Origin: Ctenosaura bakeri
Lineage: Eukaryota; Chordata; Lepidosauria; Squamata; Iguanidae
DNA: 64,000 nt
Direction of reading: 5' to 3'
NCBI GenBank assembly: GCA_948474755.1
Contig: CAOLHI010001436.1
Coordinates: 186,001-250,000 of the forward strand
The translations under genes and the position numbers were made by a program. The notes below the pieces were generated by a model. That model saw only the letters and a list, made by a program, of their open reading frames with translations, was not told where the DNA came from and made no database searches. This document shows, piece after piece, positions 47,682 to 58,440 of the stretch (positions are counted from its first letter, which is position 1; each line of letters opens with the position of its first letter).

Positions 47682-48488
47682 CATATTCATCTGGCGTTGC
47701 CTGAGATTTTATTTTCCTCATAAGAACTCACCAAACTCTCTTCTCCAGTACCTGTAACTTTTCCTCGTATTTCCCAATGCAATCTGTATTCAGAGTTATT
47801 TACATCCCTATTTGAGTTCCTGAGGGAAAACACTGTCCTACTCCTTGTTGCTAGATATTGTCTCCATAGCAACCAACCTATTCAGTGCCTGTAACTTTTC
47901 CCCATAGTTCCCATAGTTTTGTTTTCAATTTCAACTGTGAGATTCCTGAGATATGGAACCCCCAAACTATTGTGTGAGGCCACAAGACCATGTAACTATG
48001 GCCATTTCTGCACTACACTGTTATAGTGCTATTATTTCATTTTCAACATCCTATGGAATTCTGGGGTTTGTAGTTTACTGAGGCCAAAGACGTCTCTGGC
48101 TGAGAATTTTTAAATGCCCCTCTTTAAACTACAAATCTCACGATTCCATAGGATGTTGACAGTGGTATAATAGCACTGTGACAGTATTGTGTGGAAATGG
48201 GCTATGTTGTGTGTGTCACTATAATTTTTCTCACATATCTCTCCCAAATGTTTTCTAGCATCCTTATTGATGGTAAGCCTCATCTCCATAGCAACCAGCC
48301 TGAGGCCCAAGAGCTCTCCAGCTGAGAATTCTAAAGGCCCCTCCCTAAACTGCCAATCCCAAAATGCCATAGAATCTTGACAGGCAGCCAATCATATGAG
48401 GTCTTCTCGCCTGACACAGCCAGTCCTGCAAGGTCTTCACCTGCCTGATGCAGACAAACAGACAAACATTGACTTTTATATAGTAGAC
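47682..48488. mobile_element. Unidentified 807-bp insertion between 24-bp direct repeats
   Basis: Starts 'catattcatctggcgttgcc' and ends 'gacttttatatagtagac'. It contains an internal direct repeat, 'cctgtaacttttcc', at 47752 and 47889, and a recurring 'tctccatagcaacca' at 47861 and 48286. The family B foldback at 48000-48202 and a partial second copy (about 48290-48385) lie inside. No coding capacity. Long flanking repeats suggest a target-primed retroelement fragment; the family is not identified. Confidence 0.6.
48000..48202. repeat. Foldback element, family B (~200 bp)
   Basis: The terminal ~70 bp on each side are complementary. The left arm has 'gttatagtgctattatttca', 'aacatcctatggaattctgg' and 'ggtttgtagttta'; the right arm has taaactacaaatctcacgat, tccataggatgttgacagtg and 'gtataatagcactg'. 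Typical MITE structure, nested in the 807-bp insertion. Confidence 0.82.
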
Positions 48489-48512
48489 TAGTTTAAAATT
48501 ATTTTAAACTAG
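48489..48512 (+). repeat. Right 24-bp direct repeat
   Basis: Exact copy of 47658-47681. Confidence 0.85.
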
Positions 48513-48999
48513 TTTTCATTGATTTTATTATATGCTGACCTGCAATCTTCAAATGCAGGGTGAAATATAAATATTTTAATAAATTAAATAAAATAAATAA
48601 TAGAGCAAATGGCTTTGTTTAACTTGTCCAGTATGTTACTATGTATAAATAATCATCTGTTGTTTCAAATTGTTTTAAATTGGTCAAGTTGATTTTTTAT
48701 ATAGGACAGAATACATTTTAATTAAATACATTTTAATAAAATAAAGTAGATAACATTTTTAAATGTTAATAAAATAATAATAAAATAAAATAAAATAATT
48801 GGCAGGTAGGAGTGGGTTTCACAGCAGTGATGTCTAAACCATTTCACCAAACATATTAAAAGTTATGGAAAGTTTCTTCTGTGAGAAACCACCTGAAGGC
48901 ATTTTTATCTCTTTACTCCATGAATTACCCCTTACACATTTTAGGAGCAATCCACTGGGAGACTTTAAAGACTTCTAGTATCCTTGAAAAAAATAAGAA

Positions 49000-49035
49000 T
49001 GGGTTATATAAACCCAATGGGTTATATAAACCCAT
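49000..49035 (+). repeat. 18-bp palindromic doublet
   Basis: Two tandem exact copies of a palindromic unit containing gggttatataaaccca. Confidence 0.85.
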
Positions 49036-49409
49036 ACCTTGAGCCATTAGAAGTTAACCAAGGCAGTTGTGTGGAGCATTAGTATGATCATGCACTACAT
49101 CCAGAAAGATATGGTACGTAAGGAGAAAACCAGTTGCATTCGTGCAGCTAATCAGGGTCCAAGGTATATTTTTTTAAGTAGGAAGTGAAGTTCAAAACTG
49201 TTATCAAATACTAGTCCAGCAAAAGTTATGGTTTCTGCCACAAAAAGATATAAAAATGTATTAATTAATGCATGATAAATATAAATATTTTTAGATGTAA
49301 CATGGAGCATCTTTTGAAAAGTGCTGTGAAATTTCACTTTGCCCAAAGAGCTGCAAACAGACCATTGACTGGGGCTGGGTATATGGAGAATACCGATTGC
49401 TTGTTACAA

Positions 49410-49935
49410 CTGGCTACCTGTGTATTTCTGGGCATAGTTCAAAGTTATGTTGGATAAATCTCTAGAGAGCTCAGGTTCCTGCTATTTGAAGATCAGAAGT
49501 ACATTGAAACAACCAGTGAATGAAAAGGGATTATCTGTGGCTTTTTCCTTCATCAATTCAGTCATCTGTCCATCCGTAGGAACATGCCTCAGCTCTTTTA
49601 AGAAGGCCCTTCTGGGGCGGTTCTTCTCTTCGTTTTGCTACCCCTACAGCCACAACTAGTGGAACCATGAGAGAGATCTTTCTTAGCAGTTCTTCCCAGA
49701 TTTTGGAATTCCCTTCCTATGAAGGCTTTTGGCAACTGACTGAAGGGCTTTTAATAGTGTACAATTCTATTGTCTTTCATCTTTTGCCTGTTTAATGGAT
49801 TTTTAAAAAATGGTTTAATTAAATTGATAGGTTAATTGAATTTTAATGTTTTGTGTGTTTTCAATTATGACTTTGCATACATTTTTATTCTTTAGTTTTA
49901 ATTTTTTTTAAAGCTGCCTTGAATCTCAATTCTGG
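49410..49935 (+). mobile_element. L2/CR1-like LINE 3' region
   Basis: 'ctggctacctgtgtatttct gggcatagttcaaagttatg', 'ttggaattcccttcctatga', 'gaagggcttttaatagtgta' and 'aaagctgccttgaatctcaa' follow the typical order of an L2-like LINE 3' end. No intact coding. Confidence 0.6.
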
Positions 49936-50588
49936 AGAAAAAGGTGTTTTAAGTCATGGTCTTGTAGCTTCTACCAAATTAGGGGCTTGGGATTTTAATA
50001 TAAAATTCACTCTACAAAAGCTGTAGCTGAAGAGCTATTGTTTACAGCCGGTTTAGGGATCACATATAATCATTTTCTCTTTCAAAACCTACAGGAATGA
50101 TGATCTCAATATTCATTTTAATGTTATTATACAACTTTTAATTTTTGTTTACAAAATATTTCTAGTTCTCATTAAAATTTTGAACACTTGAAAAGTATGC
50201 ATTAAAGTCTTTTCAAAAAAGTCATTAAAAAAATCAAGAACCTTATAGAAGAACCTGCATTAATTCCAGGTAGAAGTGATAAATCAAGATTATGGCCACA
50301 GAGTTAACAGTTCCCGAGAAGAATGGAATGTATGAAGGGAAGATAAAATATGCCAGTTCTTTTATGATTATTGCAAATTAATTTATAGTGATGTTGATTA
50401 TGGGGTTCATTATCGCTAGATTTTTTTTCTATCAAAATGTGTTTTTACTTGTATGTGCTTCTCTATGTATCATATTAATATAGAAGAGAAATCCTGAAAT
50501 AAAAATGTTAATGCCTTTCTGTGATTACATGAATAAATGAATGTAGAGGATCTAGTTTTTTTCCTTTTTTTCTTTTTTTCTTTTCCAG

Positions 50589-50726
50589 TTTGAAAGGCAT
50601 GATCCAGTAAATGGTCGGATCACTGAGCGTCAGTTTGGCAGCATGCTGCTGGCATACAGTGGAGTACAATCCAAAAAGCTCAATCTTATGCTGAAACAAC
50701 TCAAGAAGCATTTCCAGGATGGAGAG
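50589..50726 (+). CDS. MICU1: MICU1 internal exon (central domain)
   Basis: The 138-nt, phase-0 exon encodes 46 residues: [40 protein letters not shown] and HFQDGE. This is the MICU1 segment linking the central domain to the helices before EF-hand 2. The C-terminal third is the most diverged in the window relative to the human protein as I recall it (LNLMLK where human has LTAMQR, QDGE where human has KEGK), while the N-terminal two thirds are nearly identical. The acceptor follows a very long pyrimidine tract (ttttttttcttttccag type) and the donor is GAG|gttagt. The length is a multiple of three. Confidence 0.97.
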
Positions 50727-51008
50727 GTTAGTAGCCTTTTCCACACTAAAATGGGGAAGAAGGGAGTGTGTCCTATGGGTAATCCCAGCTAGAGCAGATT
50801 TGTCACACTGATTCTTGGAGAATCAAGATTTTTATTAATCCCATTGATTCCATGAGTCTCCTTTAGTTAGGGCCACCAGTAGGTTTGAGGTTATGGTAAT
50901 TTGGCTGGATTATAGGTTAACAGGAGATATCTAAATCAACATCATCTGAGTGTGATGTACTAGAACAAAATCAGAGCATACTGCTGAAATGAAGAATTGT
51001 TAACATAA

Positions 51009-51258
51009 AGTCCTTTCACACTACACAGTTATAATGCTATATTTCTCTGACTGCCATGTCTCAATAATACTGGTATAATTTACTGTTTCTCTTTTAACTG
51101 TTGTAAGCCATTCTGAGTCTCAGACTGGGGAAAAATCTGGAAATAACAACAACAACAATGGCTGCATCCTGTAGAATCCTGAAAACTATTACTTGGGGAA
51201 GCACCAGACGGAGAGGTCTGAGTCTGAGAATTCTAAATGATGCTTACTAAACTGCAAA
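51009..51258. repeat. Foldback element, family B, interrupted by a LINE tail
   Basis: The left arm 'cactacacagttataatgct' and the right part 'gaagcaccagacggagaggt', 'ctgagaattctaaatgatgc', 'ttactaaactgcaaatgag' belong to the same family as 48000 and 63389. Between them, about 51062-51150, is an L2/CR1-like 3' tail ('gtaagccattctgagtctca' then (aac)n), indicating a nested insertion. Confidence 0.6.
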
Positions 51259-51303
51259 TGAGAGCCAGCATGGTATAGTGGTTTGAGCCTTGGATTATGG
51301 GTC
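51259..51303 (+). mobile_element. Sauria SINE 5' head fragment
   Basis: Only the first 45 bp (gagagccagcatggtatagt, then ggtttgagccttggattatg) is present; it directly abuts the foldback element. Confidence 0.7.
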
Positions 51304-51948
51304 AGTGTTGTGTGTATATGAAAGGGCCCATAGCTTTCAAAGCTCAGACTTGTGATACTATACCTGCATTGATTTCCCCTTTTTTGCCTGAATTAACCAC
51401 GGAAAGATGTATAACCCTCTGGTTGTGACCTTGAATTAATTGTCCATTATAAGTGGGTAATTTGTCATTTATGTATTATGAATTTAGGTGGAGAAAATAA
51501 ATTATGAAAACTAAGCTCATAATTTTAAGAGGGAAAGAGGTTGGAGCCATTGCTGAAGTTAATGCATGCCAGGAGACCTTGAACAGAAACACTTAAAGTG
51601 AAAGGACATCTTCTGATCTGCTAATGAAAGGTGCTCAGTTATGACAGAGCAGGAATGTCATGTCACCTCCTTGGGAGACTGATAGCACTCTTTTTCTGAT
51701 TAAACAGTATCTGTGTGCAACAATTATTCCAAAATAAGAATTTATTAAGTTCCTCTGTTACTGGAATTAGTAACCGTTCCGTATTCTTTAAATGCTTTAA
51801 TACAGCGCTAGGTAGAGAACAGATTGAAGTGGAAGCCCAAATTCCGGTCAGTGCAAATCTTCTTTTGCAATTCATCTAAGTGGCAACTGGCGTTTTCCTT
51901 TTGAGGACAATAGTAAATATTCAGGAAATAATGTGCATGAAAAGATAA

Positions 51949-52564
51949 TACAGTGACCCCTTGACTTTCATGAGGGTGTGGGTGCAGTACCCTCACAAAA
52001 GTCAAAAAAACAAATAACTCTTTCTGCCCAAGTCAGAGCCCCCTCCCATTCCCTTCCAGGGCTCCCCCACCCCTGCCATTCACTTGCATTTTGTCCAGAT
52101 GTGCTGCCTTCCTTCTAGGCATCCTGAGAAAAGGCAAGCAAATGGGAGGGGGCAGCCCCAGGCCTGAAGAAAACACACGTGTATGTCCCCCACCATTCGT
52201 TTGCATTTTGTCCAGGCACGCTGGCTTCCTTCCAGATGCTCAGGCAAAAGGCAGGCAAATGAGAGGGGGCAGCCCCACACCTGGAGAAAATGCATGTGTG
52301 TTTCCCCCTACCATTCACTTGTCTTTTGTCCAGGTGCGTTGCCTTCCTTCCAGAAGGCCGGACAAAAGGCAAGCAATCGGCAGGCAGTAGTCATGTGCCC
52401 AGAGAAGGTTTGCACACACATTCTGTGTGCATAGGGCTGCTCCTGCCCATGCCCAGGCAAAAGGTAGGGGATTGGGAGGGGAAGAATGGGGAGAGACAAG
52501 CAGGAGTCTCGTGAATAATCAAATTCATGAAGGTCAAACCTGTGAATGTGGAGGGAAGATTGTA
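51949..52564. mobile_element. TA-flanked TIR element with internal minisatellite, ~616 bp
   Basis: The left end TA-cagtgaccccttgactttca and the complement of the right end (caatcttccctccacattca, then caggtttgaccttcatgaat) are imperfect terminal inverted repeats, typical of a mariner/Tigger-type non-autonomous element. The interior is GC-rich and largely a 117-bp tandem array. Confidence 0.7.
52077..52430 (+). repeat. 117/118-bp tandem array, three copies
   Basis: Units start with cattcacttgcattttgtcc (52077), cattcgtttgcattttgtcc (52194) and cattcacttgtcttttgtcc (52312). Each continues with a 'gccttccttc' segment, an 'aaaaggcaagcaa' segment, and, in the first two, 'gggagggggcagcccca'. The GC content is high against the flanks, and both strands keep several long open frames, which I take to be a by-product of composition. 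Confidence 0.9.
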
Positions 52565-53146
52565 ACAGCATTTGATTTATGCAACATCTTGGGGTGTTCA
52601 AATTACATCACATCCATTATCAACCATTCAGTATGATCCTTGTTTTGAAGATTGGATTTTGGTGATTATGACTAACAGGCAACACCTCATCAATGGCCAT
52701 GTAGTGAGTCTGTGGCAAGGAAGAAAGAGAGAGATGGATGGCTTTAATTTTTCTCTCACTGAAGGTAGAGTTGAGATCCAGGTCAAAAAGTAAAGAATGG
52801 GCTAACCTTAATGGACCATTCAAGATAGAGAAAAAGGCTTTGGGAATTGTTGGAATGAGTGGGTGTAGATTGCAATGGTGTAATGCTGCTGCTTGGTTAG
52901 AGAGATAGCAGATGAGAAGGAAGAGAGCGTGAATTTTAAATGTAACAAAGTCAATCCAGTTTATTTCCTTCAGAGACATCCCAAAGCTCAAGAGCATGCA
53001 AAGAGACAGCAAGTACAAAGGGCAGGCTAGCACTGAGTGTTACTAGGGAAAATAGTTCAGGTGACAGTGGGCAAACAAGTGGAGAACTGAGGGTAGAGAG
53101 GAGAGTTGAAAGTGGAAATCAAAAAGTCTGGGAAGGGAATTAGGTC

Positions 53147-53238
53147 CCCTTAGATGCTGTTGGATTGTAATTTCTATCACTCCTTATCTGTGCTGGCTAG
53201 GACTGGTGGAAAATGCAATACAACAGCATCTGAAAGGC
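53147..53238. repeat. Short foldback element, family A
   Basis: The left arm 'agatgctgttggattgtaat ttctatcactcc' and the complement of the right arm 'ggactggtggaaaatgcaat acaacagcatct' agree at most positions, with a ~20-bp loop. Confidence 0.75.
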
Positions 53239-54742
53239 TGCTCTGCAAAGAGGCAGTACAGGAAATAGTGTTTCAAGGATCTCTTGCATTAATAGATCAC
53301 AGTGTGTGGGGAGAGCAAGAGACAGAGTGGGGCAAAGGCTGAAGGAGGCAGTTTGATGAGTGGAAGGGGACGGATTTGACTTTGGGAAAATCCAAGACAG
53401 CATAGTTTTTGGAGGAACAAGCACCAAGAGAATCGTTTAAAAAAAATTTCTAAGGCATTTTGGTTGTAAGATCTTTATGATATTTTAATGCTGCTGCATG
53501 AACACACAAATGCTGGTGGTTTTATTGTCTTCAGTTTTGTACTGTGAACGGTTTTGTCAGGCTTGACATTTTCTGTTTGTTTCTGTTTTATTTATTGTGG
53601 TCTTAATGTGTTTCTGTTATTGGGTGGTTTACAAATATTATAAATGAACTGAGAAGCCATAGCACTAAGGAAAACAGTTCAAAAATTCAGGCCAAAGGAA
53701 AAGAGGTTTGAGAGGAAAGGCAGTTGGATTGATGGGTTTGTCAGTGTAAAAGCTGAAAATATTAATAATGCTGTCCTATGTATGTTTGCTGAGAAGCAAG
53801 CCACAACCACACCACTGATTTTTATTGCCAGTTGTCTTTGGTTGGGGGGTGGAGGTAAGAGACCCTGGGGGTGGGGGTTGAAGGATACAAAAAGGAGGCT
53901 TCAGAGCTGCATGTGGCCCATGACCACAGTCTGCTAATCCTCTTACCTTAGGTCAACTTCCTGCACTAGAACAAAGCTTGTGTTAACTAGTTACACACTA
54001 AGCCACACCACTGCTACACATTAATGTACTCCTTACAGATAAACCTGTATCTTATCTGTTTACAGTGCACATTATAGACATACTGATTAACACTGCTTGC
54101 AAGAAAAGATAGTGTAAGCACACCAGAGCTATTGCACTACAAGAAAATGCAAAAGTATACTCCTTCACATTTAATCAGGATCTCATTAAAATTTCTTGGA
54201 CTATAGCTGCATTGCCTAAATAACTCTGCCAGTACAAGCTACATTTACTGAACTAGTGCAGATGCTAGCAGAGTGGTTTTGGGATTGTCCTATAAAAGCT
54301 AGGGAAAGCTAATGATGCCTGAAATATAGTCTTTCCTGGCAGCGATAAGCCTCAATGGTTTTGCAAGGAAAAAATGTACCTCTCTAAACTGTGGCTGGCC
54401 AATCTCAGTGGAAGAGTCTTGGTATCATTGGTAGTTATTCAGAAGCTCTATTAGGTTTATGATATCAATAAAACATTTGTCCTGTAATATGCCACTTGAG
54501 TGGAACATTGGTCCGTTTAGAGCTTGTAAGAAACTCTCCTCTTGAGTAACCAATTCAGGACTGAAAGTGGTCCTTTCTTATGTAGCAGTGTAGTCAGGCA
54601 AGATCTCATTCATTATATGGGAGTCATCCTTGCTGTTAGATTACTTCCTCTGAGTTAGCCTGGTCATTGAAAGTTACTGAAAGCATCTTTTTCTCTGCTT
54701 GTTTTCTGTAGGAAGGCTTTCTTCTTTCCTTGCACATAATTG

Positions 54743-54902
54743 TTTGTTCTTATTGTATGTCTTTAAGTTAAGTTCAATTTATGGCAAATTTCCCATAGGA
54801 TTTTCATCACAAGATTTATTCAGAAGATCTGTCACTGCCTTCCTCCTAGGTTGGGAGAGTAGGACTAGCCCAAGATCTACCAGTGCAGTTCTCAATTCAG
54901 TC
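54743..54902 (-). mobile_element. Sauria-type SINE (minus), diverged
   Basis: 'ttattgtatgtctttaagtt', 'tttcatcacaagatttattc agaag', 'tgggagagtaggactagccc' and 'gcagttctcaattcagtcta'. The head is incomplete. Confidence 0.75.
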
Positions 54903-56339
54903 TAGAGTTTTGCTTTTAAAAAAAACCTTGCCTCTCTACAAAGGCGATATTTTGGTGACATGCTCTGGGGCCCTCAGAGCTGCTACAGTCAAGAGGTTAG
55001 TTTAGACATTCAGTAGGATTAAGAAAATAGGAGCCAACTCCTCCTCTTTCATATGGCAAATTTCTCTGCCTCTTTGCCATGGCAACCAATGACTTCATGG
55101 AAGATAAAAGTGGTTACTAGTCATTATACTAGCACCATTACCACAAGTAGTGTGCTAGGGAACATGAATATGTAGCTTCTGGGTTTCCCATAACCACATT
55201 TTGTGTTTTTGTTTGTAAGCTATAATACTGACCCATGAAAAAACAGTGGGGCGTGGGGGTGGAGTTGTGTGAAGGAGAAGAAACAAAAGAACAGAAGGAA
55301 CCTCCTAATGACAATTAACAGCCAAGTTCCATCTTTACTGAAGAAAGTATTGCGGGGGTGGGGGGCAACTTGACTAAAAGAGGAAAAAGATCTGTTTTTT
55401 AAAAAACTTGACATTGTAAAGATGACTATTCTATCAATCCATCTAGTGATTATTGATCTTAATGGACATGTCCACAGCAAGCTGTTGTGGTTACCACCTT
55501 GGACAAAGTGAGAGATAATTCCAAGTTTGCTGTGCTCTTTATAAATTACACGGTATCCATGGCTGAAGAGTTATTAAACGCTCAAGGTTCTGTACTGGAG
55601 AAGGTGGCTTCATCAGTAACCTTTGAAACAAATTGTTCTTGAAGATGGACTCTAGCAAGAGATGCAAGAGTAGCAAATTATGTTTACCATCACACAGCAA
55701 ACTTTTGACAGCATTTTGCAGAGAACAATATAGTAACTAATTAAATTAGAAGAGCCATCTATTACAGATGCCACCCATTGCTCACATTCAGTCATTGTCA
55801 TTCCATCTCACTGTCAGGATTTGGTTGTCTGTGCAAAAACTGTTTCTATTATCCTGTCCCTATCCTGCAAGCCTGGGTCTATAAAGTGTTGTTTAACCTT
55901 GCACATTTAAATCTTTTGCTGGACTCTCTCATTATTAAAATAACACAAGTAAGAAAAAGCATGTTAAACTTTCATTGATCTTGCAAGGTCATTTGTACAG
56001 TAGTGCACCAGCAATGTGATAAGCAGCTATGCCATGAATCAGAGAATAACTTCCAGTATGATGTATCCAGTGCATACATCAGATGTTTGAGGACCCTGGC
56101 TTTCATTAGCACTTTGTGCAAATGTGTTTCACTGTGTATGTGAAGTGCATATTTTTAAAAAGGAGTATACAAAGTATGGTTTTTCCCATTTGAAAGGCCA
56201 TGTTCGGATGGAACTAGATAGTTAATGGCAAACATAAGTTTCTCAATTTTGTGTTTACTCCCGGTTTGCAAAAGAGGAGAAAGGGCTTCTATAGGGGAGA
56301 AACAGTGAGCAGCCAGGGCATTTTACCTACATACTTTCC

Positions 56340-56411
56340 AACTTGCTACTTGTATTTTAACCTTTGTTGTACCCTGCCTTGAGCTTTGAGGAGAGGTGGG
56401 TAACAAAATAA

Positions 56412-56455
<44 letters not shown>
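56340..56455 (+). repeat. LINE 3' tail with (ATT)n array
   Basis: 'ttgtaccctgccttgagctt tgaggagaggtgggtaacaa' is an L2-like 3' terminus, and the following (att)n of about 12 units (56412-56450) is its expanded tail. Confidence 0.75.
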
Positions 56456-56456
<1 letters not shown>

Positions 56457-57119
56457 AATAATTACCTCCCCTTTCCCAGGAAAAGTGGTACAGTTAGGTC
56501 ATTGGACTTAATGGTCTTAATAGAGATCCTTACCTTAATTCTGAATGTAATAACCTAGCTCTGCTGCATTCCCACAGGAAAGCCATCTTGCTCATTTTAC
56601 TGAGAGCTGCTTCCAATTTTTGCCCCAGAATCCTACCTTCACTGCACCACTGTCCTGGAAACATGTTTGGGTATCCAGGTAAAGTGCAGGGGCTATGGAA
56701 GAAAAGTAGGATGAAAGGGTTAAGTTCTTCCTACCACTCTTTGCATGTTAGGTATACTGAATTCTGTATATACTACTGAATATCTAACTCTGTCCTTTTT
56801 CTCCTTACATATTGCTCCCACATAACCACTCAGGACCTATTCCTTCTCCTGTCTCCCTCCTCATCTGTTGTCCCATCAGTTTTTTTAAATTAAATTAAAA
56901 AAATTTTAGTTCAAAGTTCTTGTCTGTTTTAGCGTGTTCGCATATCCAAAGAAGGTTTTCTTCACAACACAATAAACTACTTTGTATCTTAATTATGTAT
57001 TCCCATTTGCTGCTATAGACTAGCAGTTTTTTTCCCCCCCAGAGTAAGTTAGTGGGGATGGCTCTAACTTCAATAAGCTTTTATAGCTTCTGTTTCTGAG
57101 ACTTGTGCCTCGGAAATTA

Positions 57120-58440
57120 CGATTTTATTTATCCCTTCTCTGAAAGCTTTTTATGACCGTATAAAAACAGAATGTAAATACAGTAAGTCACTAAAATATG
57201 GGTGAAACAATTGACACCACTAAAATCAACATAGTACTAAGTACAGTAAATCAGCAGTTACCAAGCAGGAGGTCCATGGAACCTTCAAATAAAAAGGCTT
57301 TACTTACATACCTAAACCTAAATGCCATTGTTAGTCTCAATTAGAGTAGGCCCAGTGAGAGACCAGCAACTGGATTTAGGCTGTTGCTTAAGTGTTTGAT
57401 GTTCTTGCAATTCTGATGACATTTCAACTAATAAACATAGCATTTCAAATAAGTTATCAATTGTCATAGTTCTCAGGTTTTGAGTTTTGGTATCAAGCAT
57501 GCCATGTGCTTTAAATCCCTGGCACAAGGATTTCTTCTCTTCATTGAGTCCATAACCTTGCCCAGTGGCATCTATTGTTTCTCTTCTCTTTAGATGGACA
57601 GGCAGCTGCCTCACTAACCTTTCCAGTCAAGGATTAGTGTTATAATAGACATTCTAAAGAAGTAAAAATTGGCAGTACTCTCTTCTGTTAATCTTCTGGG
57701 TCCCAGAAAGTGATACTGAATCCATTCATCCATCTCATCCCATACATTGCTGTAAATTGATGTCACTGAATTTTTGTGACCAGCCAGAGGAAGAAACAGT
57801 GAGAGCACTTTGGAAGAAATGTTGAAGTCAAACCTCACAATTTTGCAGCTCACTAGATTATTTTTATGTCAGTGTCTCCTTTCATCCAAGCCATTTATTT
57901 CCTCTGATTCAGTTATACCACCTGCAGTCATGGGGTTGGACGGGCCATTTAGCTGAAGGACCATTCTCACAGCTGCTCTCCATAGAAAGCATGTGCCAGA
58001 TCTCAGTTAGCCCAAAGGGCAATAGATAGATACTACTGAGGTACTTGCAAAGTAGTAATTCCAAGTTAGTCAAGACACAGAACTAATCCATATGCCATGA
58101 GAAGATACATCAGCTCTTCATTTGAAGAGAATCCATCAAGATCATTTAAGTTTTGTGCTGTTAGGGTAATATCCTGTTCTTCCTTTGTAGCAGATAGGGT
58201 TTTTTGGAGCCTTTGATGTTCAGATGAGTTCCTTTAGTCATGTATTATAACACAACTGTCTGTAGCAATCAGTATTCAGCATGCCCTAAGGATTCAGTCC
58301 TAATATTGCTATGGAGGATGCCACATTGAATATACAGTGATACTTCCTCTTCAGGACACGCGTGTAGGACTGACCCTGGACGTTCTTTTCTTTGAATGGA
58401 AGGTTCTCTGAATGCTAAAAACCGATGTTTCTATTTAATG
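57120..58440 (-). pseudogene. Possible processed pseudogene, antisense, parent not recognised
   Basis: Minus-strand reading gives several open, protein-like stretches in shifting frames. One (about 58225-58060) includes EEQDITLTAQNLNDLDGF and EELMYLLMAYGLVLCLD. One (about 57990-57614) includes NGPSNPMTAGGITESEEING and later SIYSNVWDEMDEWIQYHF. A last one (57614-57318) includes HLKRRETIDATGQGYGLNEE and ends at a TAG, followed after about 190 bp by AATAAA (complement near 57124). The low-complexity-free composition, consistent orientation and terminal polyadenylation signal suggest a degraded retrocopy of an mRNA. I do not recognise the parent gene and see no clear poly-A tail, so this could be chance or an unknown repeat. 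Confidence 0.25.

Larger units (their letters stand above)
31821..50588 (+). other. MICU1 intron, 18.8 kb
   Basis: GT-AG intron with a long polypyrimidine tract at its 3' end (50555-50586). Recognised contents: an ATAC/ATGT microsatellite, a 16-bp doublet (32727), a possible LTR (33300-33860), foldbacks (34603, 48000), Sauria SINEs (38193, 38419, 39137, 42372, 44559, 47130), a tRNA-SINE (39787), AT-rich tandem repeats (45801, 46581), an 807-bp insertion between 24-bp repeats (47682-48488), an 18-bp doublet (49000) and an L2-like 3' end (about 49410-49935). In 35000-37990, 40000-42370, 42600-44050 and 44800-45800 I see no identifiable gene or element. Confidence 0.9.

Noticed and set aside
52080..52601. 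Several overlapping open frames on both strands
   Set aside because: All are explained by the GC-rich 117-bp tandem array, which lacks stops in several frames.
56411..56450. Repeat array considered as CRISPR-like or satellite
   Set aside because: Simple (ATT)n microsatellite following a LINE tail; no spacers.
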